Assembly: GCA_032164245.1 (NCBI GenBank)
Contig: JAVMKO010000020.1
Coordinates: 12,366,706-12,430,705 of the forward strand
Direction: 5' to 3'
DNA from: Sternotherus odoratus
Lineage: Eukaryota; Chordata; Testudines; Kinosternidae
DNA length: 64,000 nt
The translations under genes were made by a program, and so were the position numbers. Below the pieces are notes generated by a model. The model did no database searches, had not been told where the DNA came from, and saw only the letters and a program-made list of their open reading frames with translations. Of this stretch, positions 45,996-58,340 are shown one piece after another (the stretch's first letter is position 1; every line of letters starts with the position of its first letter).

Positions 45996-46244
45996 ATTAT
46001 GAAATCCAGGATTTGGCTACTCGGATTGTCCCTTAGGCATATAGAAAGGGCTTTTATGTATCAAAGTAAAAAACTGGGGGACTAAAATATAGGATATGTT
46101 AAGAAAATCCACGCTTGAAAACACTGGAACTGTGGTATCTTCCCTAAAAACCCAGGTCAGACTCATGCAGTGCTGACCCATCTCCATCATCTTTACGTGA
46201 CACTGGGACATTCTTCCATTGTGTCATTTGTTATAGGCATTGGG

Positions 46245-46318
46245 ACCTGATCTAAAGCCTATTGAAGTCAACTGAAGTCTTTCCATTGACTGAAATGAGC
46301 TTTGGATCAGTCCCATGA
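46245..46318. repeat. Short inverted repeat
   Basis: 'gggacctgatctaaagcctattgaagtca' is mirrored by 'tgactgaaatgagctttggatcagtccc'. This is a hairpin of about 28-bp arms and a 15-bp loop with several mismatches. A related block occurs at 57003-57065. Confidence 0.7.
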
Positions 46319-46746
46319 TGCTTTGTTGTACTCTGGCCTATCACAAAATGGCGCTGCCAGGCAGAGCAACTACGGTGTCATGTTGACCAAATTATTCTTT
46401 TTATTTTTCCCTTTTAAAACCTTCCAGAAACTAAAAGGAGGGTGAGGGAAGGAGGAGGCAATTAAACATGAAACACATGAGAAATGACTGGGAGGGCAAA
46501 TTCTTTCCACAAAGTGAGAAGATATTCAGGGAAGAGCAAGAGGAAATCAAAGCATGGAGATAAATGCCTCTGTTTTTTTTTATTTTAAATTTTCCTGGAT
46601 GTTGACATTGTAGTGCAACTTCAAAGCATCTTGCCCATGACAGCATATAGGTTAACTCCCCGGGCTGCGTTCTGTCTAAAGTACAAAGTGTTAACTGCTC
46701 CACAGTACATGTGATTACCTTAGGTCTTTTATTCTATTCCTTTATA

Positions 46747-47045
46747 CAGTAGACTCTCGATTATCCAGGATGGTGGGGAAAAAAATAATCCTGGTTAATA
46801 AAATCCTGGATAATCACCATCCATAGGAAATATGGAGAGGGGGGTGTTGGTTCACCAGCCACCCTGCGCCGGGAGGAGGGGGTGTTGGTTCACGGTTGCC
46901 CTGCGCCCTGGTGGGATTTTTTTGTTTGGTGGTTGGGGCGGCAATAAAGCCAGAGCCAGCCCTGCGAGTTATGCATATTTTTATTTGACATCCTGGTTAA
47001 TCCACAATCTGGTTAATCCATTCCTGGATAATCGAGAGTCTACCC
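46747..47045. mobile_element. Tigger/pogo-like MITE
   Basis: The 299-bp element is flanked by TA (46745-46746 and 47046-47047). The left end is CAGTAGACTCTCGATTATCC; the right end, in reverse complement, is GGGTAGACTCTCGATTATCC, differing at two bases. Internal 'atcctggttaat' / 'cctggttaatcc' motifs repeat the subterminal sequence. Tigger-like by its end sequence. It has no transposase. The 150-codon frame 46832-47284 crosses its right end and is not a gene. Confidence 0.92.
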
Positions 47046-47047
47046 TA

Positions 47048-48639
47048 TTATTTTCTTTGCTGAGACAAGGAAATCAGGGAAGCTACTCTAGTTGCATAGT
47101 GTTTCTCACACTATACCAGACAATTAGACCACCTAGTAGGCTGTCCCTGACTCCTACAATGGACCATGGCTCAGAGGAATACAAAATGTCCTCAGACAGT
47201 AATGCATTTGGATACAAACATGTAGCATGGCAAAACTGGCCAAGAGAGAGTTCTTTCCTGATCCTTGGATTCTATGGTAAATAGTTACACTTCATTCATA
47301 TGAGATGCGTGGATAGAAGGAGCTAAAGGATCTTTACCAAACATTAAGACTAATTTTAACATTAAGACTAAATGTTAGTCCTGCTTTAATGACCTATCTG
47401 AATGCAAATTTGTGGAGCTGTACACTGTACCCCCATAGCTTATCCTCTCAACATTCCTTTTAGCTGACAAAGTATTGACAATAGACAAGGAGAAAGAGGA
47501 GTAGAGGTTAATCACACCTCATGGTACCCATTACAGTCAATAGAAAGACTTCAATGCATCTTGTGTTGGGCCCTAAATGTCTTGCCCAAGAAGTCTGTGG
47601 TAGAGAGAGGAATAGAATCTGGTAGTCATGACACCCATTCTTGTGCCATAGTCATTTTGACTCTGATACTATAATGAGTGGTACTAGAGACCGAGATCAT
47701 CCTTCCTCCCATATATGCCTAGAAGGCATGAGAAGAGAATAACTTTGCTTGTTGATAGGATGTCTTTTTTTCGGTTTGTATAGGAATCTCAGCTACAGCC
47801 CAGTCCACGCTTATAAGTGCCAGGAAAACAAGTGATTATCTTTAAGGAGGTAAAAGCACTTTCAGACTATTCACAACCATCTCTGTAATAGCAGCTTAGG
47901 TAGTTCAAAAAAGCAGTTCCACCTCACTCTTTTCCAAGATACATGTGGGGAAAATGTTGCTGTAGTTTTGGTTCACGATTATATTAGGAAATGACACTAA
48001 AGAAGATAATGTCTTAGGAGGTTTTGTCACCGAAAAAGGCTTTTCTAGTAGACAATGTGTCTCTCTCTGATGCTTTGTTCCTGGGCCATCAGCATTTGAA
48101 GCCATTGCAGGTAGTGTTGCTACTGTGTGTGGGGGGGGAAATACCTTAAAGCAAAATAGTTAGCATCAACATCCAGCATTTGGGATATTTGGTAGTTCTG
48201 AACTGTTATTACAGATAATGATTTTTCTAGAAAAGCTTGCACCTTCCTGCTGAGAAGCACTTTGCTTGTTTTTCCACAAGTACTGGAACAGCTATGAAAT
48301 TGAGACCTGCAATACCCTCTCTCTCTTTCTGGATTCCTAATGCAACAATGCCTCTGAAACAAAGGGGTGTAGTCTTCAAGTACTCAGATACCACGGTGAT
48401 GGGTACAGTATAATAATCTAGATAGATAGATGTACTGTTCTCTTCCAATGGTAGAATCATCCCAGAAATATTTTAAAAATCTCTTTTCTATAACAATGTT
48501 TTTGGTGTTCCCATAGTTCCTTTCACCACTGCATTATAATTAATCCTCACAATGCCCCATGAGCTAAATGTTACTAGACCCACTTTATTTGCTTAATTAT
48601 TTTGTATAAACAGACAGAAAAGGCATACATCCGTACCAG
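47048..48639. other. No gene recognised
   Basis: No repeat or exon recognised in 1.6 kb of AT-rich sequence. Confidence 0.4.
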
Positions 48640-49305
48640 GAATGGAGCGGCATTAACTTAAGTGCCAGTTTGGACACAAGAACAAATGGCTATAAATTGG
48701 CCAACAACAAGTTTTGGCTGGAAATTAAGCAAAGGTTTCTAACCATCAAAGAAGTGAAGTTCTGGAACAGCCTTCCAAGTGAAGCAGTGAGGGCAAAAAA
48801 CCTAACTGGCTTCAAGACTGAGCTTGATAAGTTTATGGAGGAGACCGCATGATGGGACTGCCTAGAATGGTATGTGCCCACTGACAAGTGCCAGTAGCAA
48901 AAATCCCCAATGGCCAGAGACAGGACACTAGATGGGGAGGTCTCTGAGTTACTACAGAGGATTCTTTTCCAGGTATCTGCCTGGTGAGCCCTGCCCACAT
49001 GCTCAGGGTCTAACTGCTTGCCATATTTGGCATTGGAAAGGAATTTTTCCTCCGTGTCACATTGGCAGAGACCCTGGTGATTCTTCACCTTCCTCTGCAG
49101 CATAGGAGTTAAGGTCATTGCAGGTTTTAACTAGTGCAAATGGTGGAGACTCTCTAACTTGAAGTCTTTAAACCACAATTTAAGGACTTCAGTAACTCAT
49201 CCAGAGGCTAAGGATCTGTTTTGAGTGAGGTTCGGTGGCCTGCAATATGCAGGAGGTTAGACTAGATGATCACGGTGGTCCTTTCTAACCTTAAAGTCTG
49301 AAGAA
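48640..49305 (+). mobile_element. CR1/L3-type LINE, C-terminal coding end and 3' UTR
   Basis: The frame 48670-48852 (60 codons) reads 'TNGYKLANNKFWLEIKQRFL', then 'VKFWNSLPSEAV' and 'FKTELDKFM', the conserved extreme C terminus of the CR1 ORF2 protein. The 3' UTR follows ('ggtctctgagttactacagaggattcttttcc', 'tgtcacattggcagagaccctgg') and ends with 'ggaggttagactagatgatcacggtggtcc'. This is the best-preserved LINE segment in the window. The upstream RT is missing through truncation. Confidence 0.88.
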
Positions 49306-49803
49306 AGAGAAGCCTGTTTTACAGGGGTGTAGACAGTGTGTGGTTTGGACGACCTGGGGTGTAAGTGGCAGACCTGGCAGGGAGAGGAACAAAGAAGCAG
49401 GTAATGGGGAAGAAAAGGTAGCAAGAGGAATGTGTTTGGAGGTGGGAAAGAAAAAACAGAAAAAATGGAAGGGGGTAACAAAAATGAAAAACAAAAGAAG
49501 ACTTTGCTAGTGAGAGTTGTAAAACAGAAATGCTTCCTTGAGTTATTTTTTCAGGAATAAATTTTCTCCAACTGCTAAGAGGATGTTCCCTCTCAAGAAC
49601 AGGCAGGAAGGAAGCCTGATGATCCTAAATGGCAGGAGAGGTGTCCTAGGCTCTGAAAATAGCCTGCATGTGAAAATGTGTTAGGTTGTTTTCAAACACA
49701 ATCTTCTTGTTTAGTCTAGAGACAGGGTGGCTTGCCTGTGTGCTGGTGCTAAAGCAGCCCTGATTATAACAAGAGCCTCACATGAGGGGAATTGGGTGGC
49801 TTA

Positions 49804-50042
49804 GCCCTTGCCTACACTGTGTGTAGGGAGAGGAAATTAATCTAAGATACTTGACTTCAGCTATGAGAATAGAGTAGCGGAAGTCGACATACTTAGATTG
49901 ACTTACTGCGGCATCTTCACGAAGGTGAGTCGACTGGTGCTGCTCCCCCGTTAACTCTGCCAGCGCCTCTCATGGCAGTGCTAAATCAACCCCTGATATA
50001 TTGATCACAACCTCCAGATCGGCGGGTAGTGTAGACATACCC
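49804..50042. mobile_element. CTACAC-family MITE with TTA flanks
   Basis: TTA lies at 49801-49803 and 50043-50045. The ends are GCCCTTGCCTACACT and the complement of GGGTATGTCTACACT. The body includes 'gtcgacatacttagattgactta' and 'cagcgcctctcatgg'. No coding capacity. Confidence 0.8.
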
Positions 50043-50045
50043 TTA

Positions 50046-50518
50046 GTATAAAGGACTACAGGGGTGTGGCTGATGATATTGGAAGTAGGACTAGCTTGGT
50101 AGTAGGACTATAGGGTTGAGATTGAGCCAGGGGTGCCTGGGAACTGTGAGTTTGATACTTTGATTTTTGGATTTTGTTGAATTATTTTATGATTTAAGGA
50201 CTTTGATTGAATTTAGTATTAAACAGCCCCAGAAAGGGGTGCTGTAAGCACTCTAGAGAGACTTTATTATGATTTACAGGGCCAGTAAAAGGGGGTCTAC
50301 TAGAGGCGGGGCACTGCAGAAGTCCCCCTGACCACATCAGAGTGCTTGGATGGTGACCAACTCTACTATGGGGCCCATGATGCAATCTCTATGTTAAGGT
50401 GTGGTCCTCACTATGGAAAAGTTTGAGAACCTCTGGCTTAAACAAAAACATTCTCAAATGAACTTTATTGATTATGTCAATGCTCCATGTGGCTGATTCA
50501 CCATTGCCTTGCATAGTA
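50046..50518. other. Repeat-like, unclassified
   Basis: 50380-50440 ('gtgtggtcctcactatggaaaagtttgagaacctctggctta') resembles the right end of a hAT element without a matching left end. The rest is unassigned. Confidence 0.4.
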
Positions 50519-50526
50519 CTCTATAG

Positions 50527-50931
50527 CAGTGGCTCTCAACCTTTCCTTCCTACTGTACTCCATTCAGCGGTCTGATTTGTCTTGCCTACCCCCAAGTTTC
50601 ATCTCACTTAAACTACTTGCTTACAAAATCAGCTTACATAAAAATAAGTGTTACAGCAAACTGTTACTGAAAAAATGCTTGCTTTCTCATTTTTGCAATA
50701 CAATTATAAAATAAATCAATTGGAATATAAATATTGTACTTACATTTCAGCATGTAGTATATAGAGCAGTATAAACAAATCATTGTATGAAAGTTTAGTT
50801 TCTACTGACTTCACTAGTGCTTTTTATGTAGCCTGTTTTAAAACTAGGCAAATATCAGATGAGTTGGTGTGCCCCCTGGAAGACCTCTGTGTGCCCCCAG
50901 GGGTACGTGTTCTCTTGGTTGAGAACCACTG
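50527..50931. mobile_element. hAT-type MITE
   Basis: The left end is CAGTGGCTCTCAACCTTTCC and the right end is GGTTGAGAACCACTG. It is flanked by ctctatag (50519-50526) and ttctatac (50932-50939), an 8-bp repeat with two mismatches. The body is AT-rich and non-coding. An older insertion than the hAT copies with perfect duplications. Confidence 0.85.
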
Positions 50932-51799
50932 TTCTATACCAGTGCAAAGTGAGTGAAATTATAATGTATGAAGCTTCCATTCTGAGACAGAAGATGAATT
51001 GGTCTGCAAGAATTTACTAAACTGCCAGTTCTGTTCTAGCAACCACTGGGGTCAGTGTAAAAGCCAGCAGGGATTCCACTGTAGCAGGAAGTCTCTCCTT
51101 TATTTCTTTCTCAAGGTCCTGACCCTGAATCCAGAGGGGGAGCTTTAATTTAATCTGACCCCTTAGGGAGAGAGTACTAGAGGCTCCTGAAATTATCAGG
51201 GCTCTTTTATTTAGACTGAACTTCTGATCCTGAGCAGTACTCCATCAGTAGCCTTAAGCCATTCTGATATTCACACCCAGTGTGGGTCCATCCGCCTCCA
51301 ACCCTGGCTCATAATTACAGCAGTGGCAATGGAATGCTGAATCCAGGGAATCCGGCCTGCAACTGAACTATTGTGGTTCATGAGCATCCCTCACAGCTAA
51401 AGTGTTTGCTCAGTGACAGAGAGGCTGTCTGTCTGACTCTCTGAATTATATTCAAATAACGTCGCCCCATTTCTCGGGGGACCCATTGGTGCTCTTACAA
51501 GCTCTTTAAGGCCTTGGCCAGGATTAATAAAAACTGATGGATTCGAACTGGCATTTTATGCAGCAAGGCTGGTCCTATAGACAGTGAAGCCTGCATTTTT
51601 AAAGTTGTGTAGGCATTGCTGCACTCAGTATTGAAATGCTTGCCTAATTTAGCAGCCTAAATATTTTCAGAAGGGATTTAGGCTCTTAAGAGCCTAAGTC
51701 CCATTGATTGTTAATGAGTTTATGGCTCCTAAATCCCGTTCAATCTAAGGCCTCTATGTATTCAAGTAGGGCCAACTAGTTACAAACATGGAAGGTGAC
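50932..51799. other. No gene recognised; short inverted 'aggctc' block
   Basis: At about 51665-51745 'aagggatttaggctcttaagagcctaagtcccattg' forms a perfect short hairpin and belongs to the diffuse repeat also seen at 55046-55260. The rest is unassigned. Confidence 0.4.
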
Positions 51800-52060
51800 T
51801 TTTTAAGGCACTGGACTGATCTGATTTCTTGAGCCCAGGTGTCTTGCCCTGCCAAATTTCATAGCTGTCCTTGGACAATTAACTTAATCACTCCAAGGCT
51901 CAGTTCCCCATATATAAAAATAAGATAGCAATTTTTCTTGTCCCCCATTGTGTCATTGTCTTGCCTGTTTAGACTGTAAATTCTTCAGGGCAGGGCCTGT
52001 CTCTTACCATGTGTTTGTCTAGTGTCCAGCAAAAAGTGTCCGAGATCTTGAATTGGGGCC
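51800..52060 (+). repeat. MIR/CORE-type SINE (sauropsid type)
   Basis: 'aaggcactggactgatctgatttcttgagcccaggtgtcttgcc' (tRNA-like head), 'tgtccttggacaattaacttaatcactccaaggctcagttcccca' (core) and 'tagactgtaaattcttcagggcagggcctgtctcttac' (tail) appear in order. Confidence 0.8.
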
Positions 52061-54674
52061 TCGAAATCTGTCAGAATTGCTGGGTGGCTGGTCTGCGCTG
52101 GAGAAGAAGCAGTTTGTTGAAACAATGGGCAATGGGAGTGTTCCCAGCCAAGCATTAATGTTGAATAGACCGGAGATGCTGCTTCCTTTAGGAGTCTCTA
52201 TACCTGTCTTGTGTTCACCTAGATAGGCCCCATGACATTCAACTAGGGTTCAGCCCATCAGAATTACCTGCAGGTCTTGCCTCTGATTCATTTCATGCTG
52301 TGGTTCAGGGATGACTCAGGTTTAAGCAGGCTCAGAGTTGCTCTGGTAATACAATTAATGATGTGCTAGTGAGTTTTACAGTTGGGGGCATTTGTTCTCT
52401 GGGAGCTGGAATGAGGATACCGGTTTCACACCCAGCACCAAACAATCCACCAATGGTTACAACTTTTGGTCACTTCTGTACATGGGATGGATTGAACCAG
52501 AGTAAAGGGTCAGTACAACATCTGAGCCGTCCAATTCTATTTGAAATTCTGGGCTTTCATCCTTTGATTTTATGAAAAAGTATCTGAACGGAGAGTCTAT
52601 GGGGCTGCATTTTTGCCATGGAGCATGCAGCAAGGCATCATTCTGCTAGTTCAGAATAATGATGGAAATCCGGAAACAACAGAAATTACACACTTCCTTT
52701 ATCTTAACGGTGAGTCTACTATTAAAATGGGAACAGGGCAAGCTAGAGGGCAGCTGTTCACTGGGTTGGTAAATAAGATTAATGAATAAAATACCTCATG
52801 AAAAGTTCTGCATCATAAATCCAGCTGCATAAATCCTTGAGTGTTTGTTCTGCCTCATTAAAAAGTAGAAGGAGAGAACATTACAGAGAAGATTTGTTTT
52901 TCACTCCAGACTATCGTATTACAAAAGTGCAGGTCAAATCTCATTGAATTCCCCAATAAGTCTGGACTCTTGGCAAAATTATGTAGGAAGTTTTGCTGAT
53001 TACTTCGGTGCAATCCACATGGTAAAATTTATCTGATGGAGCCTTTTGGTTTCCAGAGGATTATTCCACTTAATCATATCTATTTTCTGTAAGCATTTTA
53101 ATCAGCTGCTAATCCTCATCCCTTCTTTCACATTAGATAATTAAATCAAGATTTTATTTAAAGTAATCAGTGTGAACTTGTGATCCTTGTGAAAGAAAAT
53201 AAGGAAGACTGTGAAATATAGCAAGATTTATTTTTGTTTGACCACTGCTGCATCATAAAAGGTTACAGTTATTAAATGCCCTGGCTTTTTTGGCACAGGG
53301 ACGTTTTGGCACAGCGTTAAACGTGATAATGGCACAGCTATTTGGACTGAGTGTGCCTGAGCTGAATGATTCACAGGCTAGAGGATAGGACTGAGGGGCA
53401 CTGGCAGAGCTGACAGCCCAGCATGGGAATAAAGAGGAGGAGGGTTATTCAATTATGAGATGATTTGGAGGGGTAATATATTTGGCAGGCTGAATGGAAA
53501 ATGCCAGGTTCCTGAGGTAAACTTCACCCATTATAATTTTAGGTATTTATTTAGTACTAAGAAAAGAAATAAGAATAATCAATTTAATGGCATTGAGATT
53601 AAAAGTAGATCAACCCAGCAGCTTTTAACTAGATTGTTGATAAATGAAAATGGCTGGGGAAAATAATCACAATAAAAAAAATTATGCAACAAGTATTCAA
53701 TATGCACTGCCTACCCATAGAACTCTTTGAAAAACAGTCTAGTTAAACACAGTTCTGCTGATATAGTAATTTCCCCCCACCCTTCCCTCAGGTTCCCTAG
53801 AGACAATACCATGAAAACAGGATCCTTGTTACTGTCATTTCTGCCCTTGCAGCTCCTATTGTGACAAAGAGGCCTTCATGACATCACAACTGTTTGCCAT
53901 GATGATGCTTTTGATATCTTACCAGTGTCCAGGATCTTCCCTATCCTGCAATCCTTGCACAGCCTCAAATCCCCATTGACAGCAGCAATGGATGCCCAAG
54001 GACCAGTGGATAGAATCCCCTAATGTCAGGTAGAAGAATGGACAATGTAGATGAACTCTAGTACTCAATTCTCATTGAGTATGGGCTTGTTGATCAGGCA
54101 GTGGGTTGGGCCTCGGGAGACTCACTGCAAAACCTTCATATGTGACTTTTGACAAATCATTTGATCTCTGTGTACATCAGTTCCCCACTTCAATGAAGTT
54201 ACACTAGTGGGAGTGGGCTACTGTGGTGCGTCAGTGGAAACACTACCTATGAATATGGAAAGGGTATTACTGTCAGGTAGGTAATCCACTCCCCAAGAGG
54301 CTGGAGCTAAGTCAGTGGAAAATTTTCCATTGACCTTGTATTATATACACAGGCATTTAGGTCAGCTTAAATACAGTGCTCAGGGGTGTGGGTTTTTCAC
54401 CTCTCTGGGAACATAGCTGGATCAACCTAATTTCTTACTGTAGATTAGGCTTGAGAGTAGAGTTTGTCTGCTGCTGTTTTTCATGAATATGTCTATGTTT
54501 ATGAAAAAAATGAGGGGCAGGAATAGAAACCCCAAAATTATATTTGGAAGCAGAATTATTTATATTAGAGACACCATTTTATTCCCAAACAAGATTGTGC
54601 TAAATATTACAAATGGACAGTAAGACAGTCCCTTTCCCAATTCATCTGAAATCTAAATAGAGAAGACTGAGTGG
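52061..54674. other. No gene recognised; possible conserved noncoding DNA at 53010-53280
   Basis: 53010-53280 is high-complexity AT-rich DNA with homeodomain/POU-type motifs ('cacttaatcatatc', 'agataattaaatcaag', 'aaagtaatcag') and no repeat signature. At 53288-53335 'ttttggcacag' occurs twice. No exon is supported. Confidence 0.25.
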
Positions 54675-54745
54675 GAATAATATTTATTTTCTCCCAATTT
54701 ACAGATGGTGAACTGAGGTCCAAAGAGATTAAGAGTAGCATTTTC
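54675..54745 (-). repeat. MIR fragment (minus strand)
   Basis: 'ataatatttattttctcccaatttacagatggtgaactgaggtccaaagagattaag' is the reverse complement of the MIR core. Confidence 0.6.
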
Positions 54746-54755
54746 AAAGGTCCCA

Positions 54756-55045
54756 GGGGGTATGTTCACACAGCAATTGGGAGGCATGATTGAGCATATA
54801 AAGGCATACTTGTGCTAGCTTTGGCGAGAGCTCACTAAAAATAGCACTGTAGCCATGGGTTAGCCACTAGAATATGTTCCCTGGGTCCTGGGCAGGATTA
54901 TACTTGGGCAGCTAAATCATGCTACTCCCCTGCAACCGCAGCCATGTGCTGTTGTTTTTAGTGAGGTAGTTCAATGGAAGTTAGCTCAGGTGTACCTACA
55001 CATGCTTCAATCTTGCCTCCTGATTGCAATGTAGACATGCCTTCA
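54756..55045. mobile_element. MITE with long terminal inverted repeats
   Basis: The left end 'gggtatgttcacacagcaattgggaggcatgattga' and the right end (reverse complement of 'tcaatcttgcctcctgattgcaatgtagacatgcc') share about 35 bp with a few mismatches. It belongs to the same end class (GTATGTCTACA) as 26490-26741. I could not confirm its 3-bp duplication. Confidence 0.7.
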
Positions 55046-55260
55046 GAGATTTAGGTGCCAAAGTTCCATTTTCAAAAGCAACTCTAGCACACAGGCTGAG
55101 GCACACAGAGGTATTTGAAATCAATAGGAGGTAGGTGTGCAAGTACCTCTGGGAGTCCAAACCATCTGAGCCGAAGCCTCATTGAATATCGATGGGACGT
55201 AGGCACCTCAATGCCTGAATCACTTGGAAAGGTAATTTATGTGCTTTTGAAAATGTTACC
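55046..55260. repeat. Diffuse interspersed repeat
   Basis: 'ttaggtgccaaagttcc', 'ggtatttgaaatcaatagg', 'gggacgtaggcacctcaatgcctgaatcac' and 'gcttttgaaaatgttacccc' are shared in style with blocks at 6470-6610 and 63830-63990. Boundaries and class unknown. Confidence 0.45.
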
Positions 55261-58065
55261 CCAAGTGACATAGTTAATGAGTAGCAGTTTCTGGAACTGA
55301 AGCAACCTCTCCCGAGTCCCAGCCCACTGTCCTAAATATTGCACCAGCCTTTCTCTCTATTATTTATTTCAATTTCTTCACAGAACTCTGTGATATCAGC
55401 AGGGGTTCACTCTTAATTAGTGGCCCCATATTTTTGTACATTAAGATTTTCTTTCTTTCTTTCTCTAGCATTAATGCACACTTACTGACTTGAACACAGA
55501 ATAATATTCAGGCTTTAAATTTGTAAATGAAACATTTCCATATTACTGGGGATGGGGAGGTGTATAAGTAAAACAAAGTAATGAATTAAGCAGTACAAAA
55601 CCTGACAACTGTTTCCTGCATTAATGTGCAATGTAGGAGACTTCCAGAGCATATCAAGTGAAGCTCTTTAGGGAAATTCTACCAAGCCTGGAGTCCGCAA
55701 ATCTCAGAGAGATTATTTTGTGTAAGCCATGAAAGGTATTGTAACATAATTAGAGTTGTTCAGAGTTCTAGGAAGTTGCCTGTCAATTCTTCATGGATTT
55801 CATTTTTAATTTGCCTCGGGAGTGCAGAAGCTGTCTCTATCGATAAACTGGCTCTGAAGCAATCTTGCACAGGTAAGACTGTAAAATATCCCTCTAAGGT
55901 TAAGCAGCTTTCAGTTGAATGAGCTGTTGCAGCCACTGCTGATTGGCCAAAGCTGCAAACACAAGGCAGTGCTCTTCCAGTATGATCATTTTTTGAAGTC
56001 CAGTAATTGCCTGGAGTCTCTCAACCTGGAATTGGTAGTGATTATCATGGTCTGAGAGGCTATTAAATTTTGCATCAAAGCTGCCTGTTGGTAGGTTAGC
56101 TTTTAACAGGTGTATCTAATTACAATACAGTCATCATAAAATGCACTGAATAATTCTAATTATGACAAAATTCCTCCCTCTTCTTAAAAAATATTTGTAT
56201 TAAAAGTTACAAGAGGCGATGGTACAAGAAGCAGAGGAGAATGCATAGAGGGGCTGATCAGAAGTCTTTCTACTGATTTTAATGGGTCTAGCATCAGACC
56301 CGTGAAGTACAAATATTGCAAATTATAATCCCTGCAATTGTCCCAGTTTGTATGAGTGGGATAATTGATGGATAGATATCACGTCAGTGCTCCTTTTGCT
56401 CTATTCAACAGAATATTTTGCCTATAAAAACATACCTTGCATTATTTTAGCAATTTCACTCCAAAGCATGTTACAAACCATAGTGGTTCTTTGGCATTAA
56501 ACTCTGTGTGGATTAGACCCTTGTGTCTGCAAAGCGCTCCATGGAACTGCAAGGGTCTGCCTATGCAGATGTGATTTGCAGGATCAAAGTCTAGAATTCC
56601 AAAAATCATTTCACTTCCTATTTAGATGCATCCACATGGAGGGTGGAAGTTGACAGTCAGTGGTTGCACAGGAAGCTGCACAGTGCTCAGAAGGAGGGGA
56701 ATTTTGACTAAAGACAGTGCAGGAAAAATCCTTCTTAAAACAATGGCCAGAGGATATTTAATGTTACTGCACAGCAGGTTGGATTTTTTTTTTTGAAGGT
56801 TTCTAAGTGATATGGGAATACAAGTCCTATTCAAAATCAGACGCACTTGTGCTTCTAAGTTTCCAGTTTTTATAGTCTCGTTTGAAAGGCTTGCCCCAAA
56901 GAGCAGGCTGCAAATAATAATCCATTAATCTATTTGTTTGGATGAGGAAGGGATGAGTCTCTTGCTGCACAGACTTAAACCTGTTCTAGGTTGGCAAGGG
57001 GTGGGATCCTGGTCCCATTGAAGTCAACTGGAGTTTTTCCACTGATTGCAAAGATGGTCAGGATTTCACCTCACGTGTATCAAAGCTGACACTGAGGACA
57101 TGATAGAATTGGTGACTGCTGGTCCAGAAGTTCCAATTCCACATTCGGACAAATTTCCATCTATTGTCTCTCTGCCATGGGAGCTTGTTGGGTTGACACA
57201 TTTTTAAATGTCCTTAATTTTGTTTTGGGTTGTGTGGTTTTTTGTTTTGTTTTGTTTTTTCTCACTGAGCTTTTCAGTTTCTACTGTACTTAATTTTGCA
57301 AATATATTTCAAACTATTTACAATTAGATTAAAAAGCAGTTAGGATTTGTTTTTTTTTAAATCCATGTGTGTTGGACAGTTTGTTCAGTGCATACAGTCT
57401 GCTCTTGACAACAGCTGCACCAGTAGTACTAACCTGTATATATTAAAAGAATTTCATTGAGCAGATTTAATGTTAGGCTGAATAACAACAGAAAAACATC
57501 TCTCCATCAGCTTTGGTCCTTAATGGGCATCATTTGCTGCAGGCAACTGGAAAAAAAATAGAGACTTTCATTTCTACAAAGTAAAAACATCTACCAATCT
57601 ATTTTTAATATAAATTAGACTGAACTTGATAAACTTGCTCTTTTGCTAATGAGGAAAGAAATGAAACAGTATTAGATAATTCCTTTGGATTTGCAACATA
57701 CTGATTCCCAGATGCAAGTGATTTGGAGAACTGGAGAGTAACCTGAATTAGGGGAAGTGGAAAAATCAGGTCTTGGATAGCATGCTGTGAATTATCCTTT
57801 ATTTATTTATTTATTTTATTAGCTTCATTGAGAGAGCAGGATAAGCTCTCAAATTCAGAATCACATTTCTTCAGTCACTTCTGTTTGCTGACTTAAGCTG
57901 TCTCTTCTTTTAACTGGAGACAGGGTATATTAATGACCTGAGTCTGACCGCATGTAACCTGTATCAGGGATGCAAAGAGGCGATTCAGTATTGGATGGGA
58001 AAACTGACAGAAAGAAGTGGCGGGTGCAGCTCTTTCCGTTTGAAGGACTCATTGAAGATAGTAAG
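55261..58065. other. No gene recognised; candidate conserved noncoding element at 55600-56200
   Basis: 55600-56200 is non-repetitive, high in complexity and contains homeodomain-, CCAAT- and E-box-type motifs ('gctgattggccaaagc', 'taacaggtgtatctaattacaatac', 'gatgaatgagctgttgc'-like). It looks like the kind of sequence that is often conserved across amniotes, but this is a visual impression only. A (TTTTG)n run lies at 57235-57260 and (TTTA)n at 57799-57824. Confidence 0.25.
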
Positions 58066-58340
58066 GGCTTGTCTTCACTACCGTACTAAATCGGTCCCAC
58101 TGCAGCACATCTGAAGACTCATTACATCAATGGGAGGGTGCTTTCCCGTTGACCTAGTTACTCCACCTCAGTGAGAGCCAGAAGCTATGCCAGCTGGAGA
58201 TGCTGTCTTGACAACATAGCATAGCATAGACACCACTCAAATCGATGTAAGTTATGATGTTCAGAGTGGTGTTTTTTTCCACTCCTCTGAGTGATGTAAC
58301 TTTCTTTCATCAGTGTAAGCAGTAGTGTAGACTATTGGCT
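58066..58340. mobile_element. CTACAC-family MITE, diverged
   Basis: The left end after TAA is GGGCTTGTCTTCACTACC and the right end is GTAGTGTAGACTATTGGC. The body has 'tgggagggtgctttcccgttgacctagttactccacctcagtgagag' and 'gagtgatgtaactttctttcatcagtgtaag', shared with the family copies at 26872 and 33352. Confidence 0.7.

Noticed and set aside
46245..46318. Inverted repeat considered as a transcription terminator
   Set aside because: The genome is eukaryotic, and similar blocks recur at 41035 and 57003, so it is a small interspersed repeat.
46832..47284. 150-codon open frame
   Set aside because: It crosses the right terminal repeat of the Tigger-like MITE into unrelated flank, so it is not a conserved unit.
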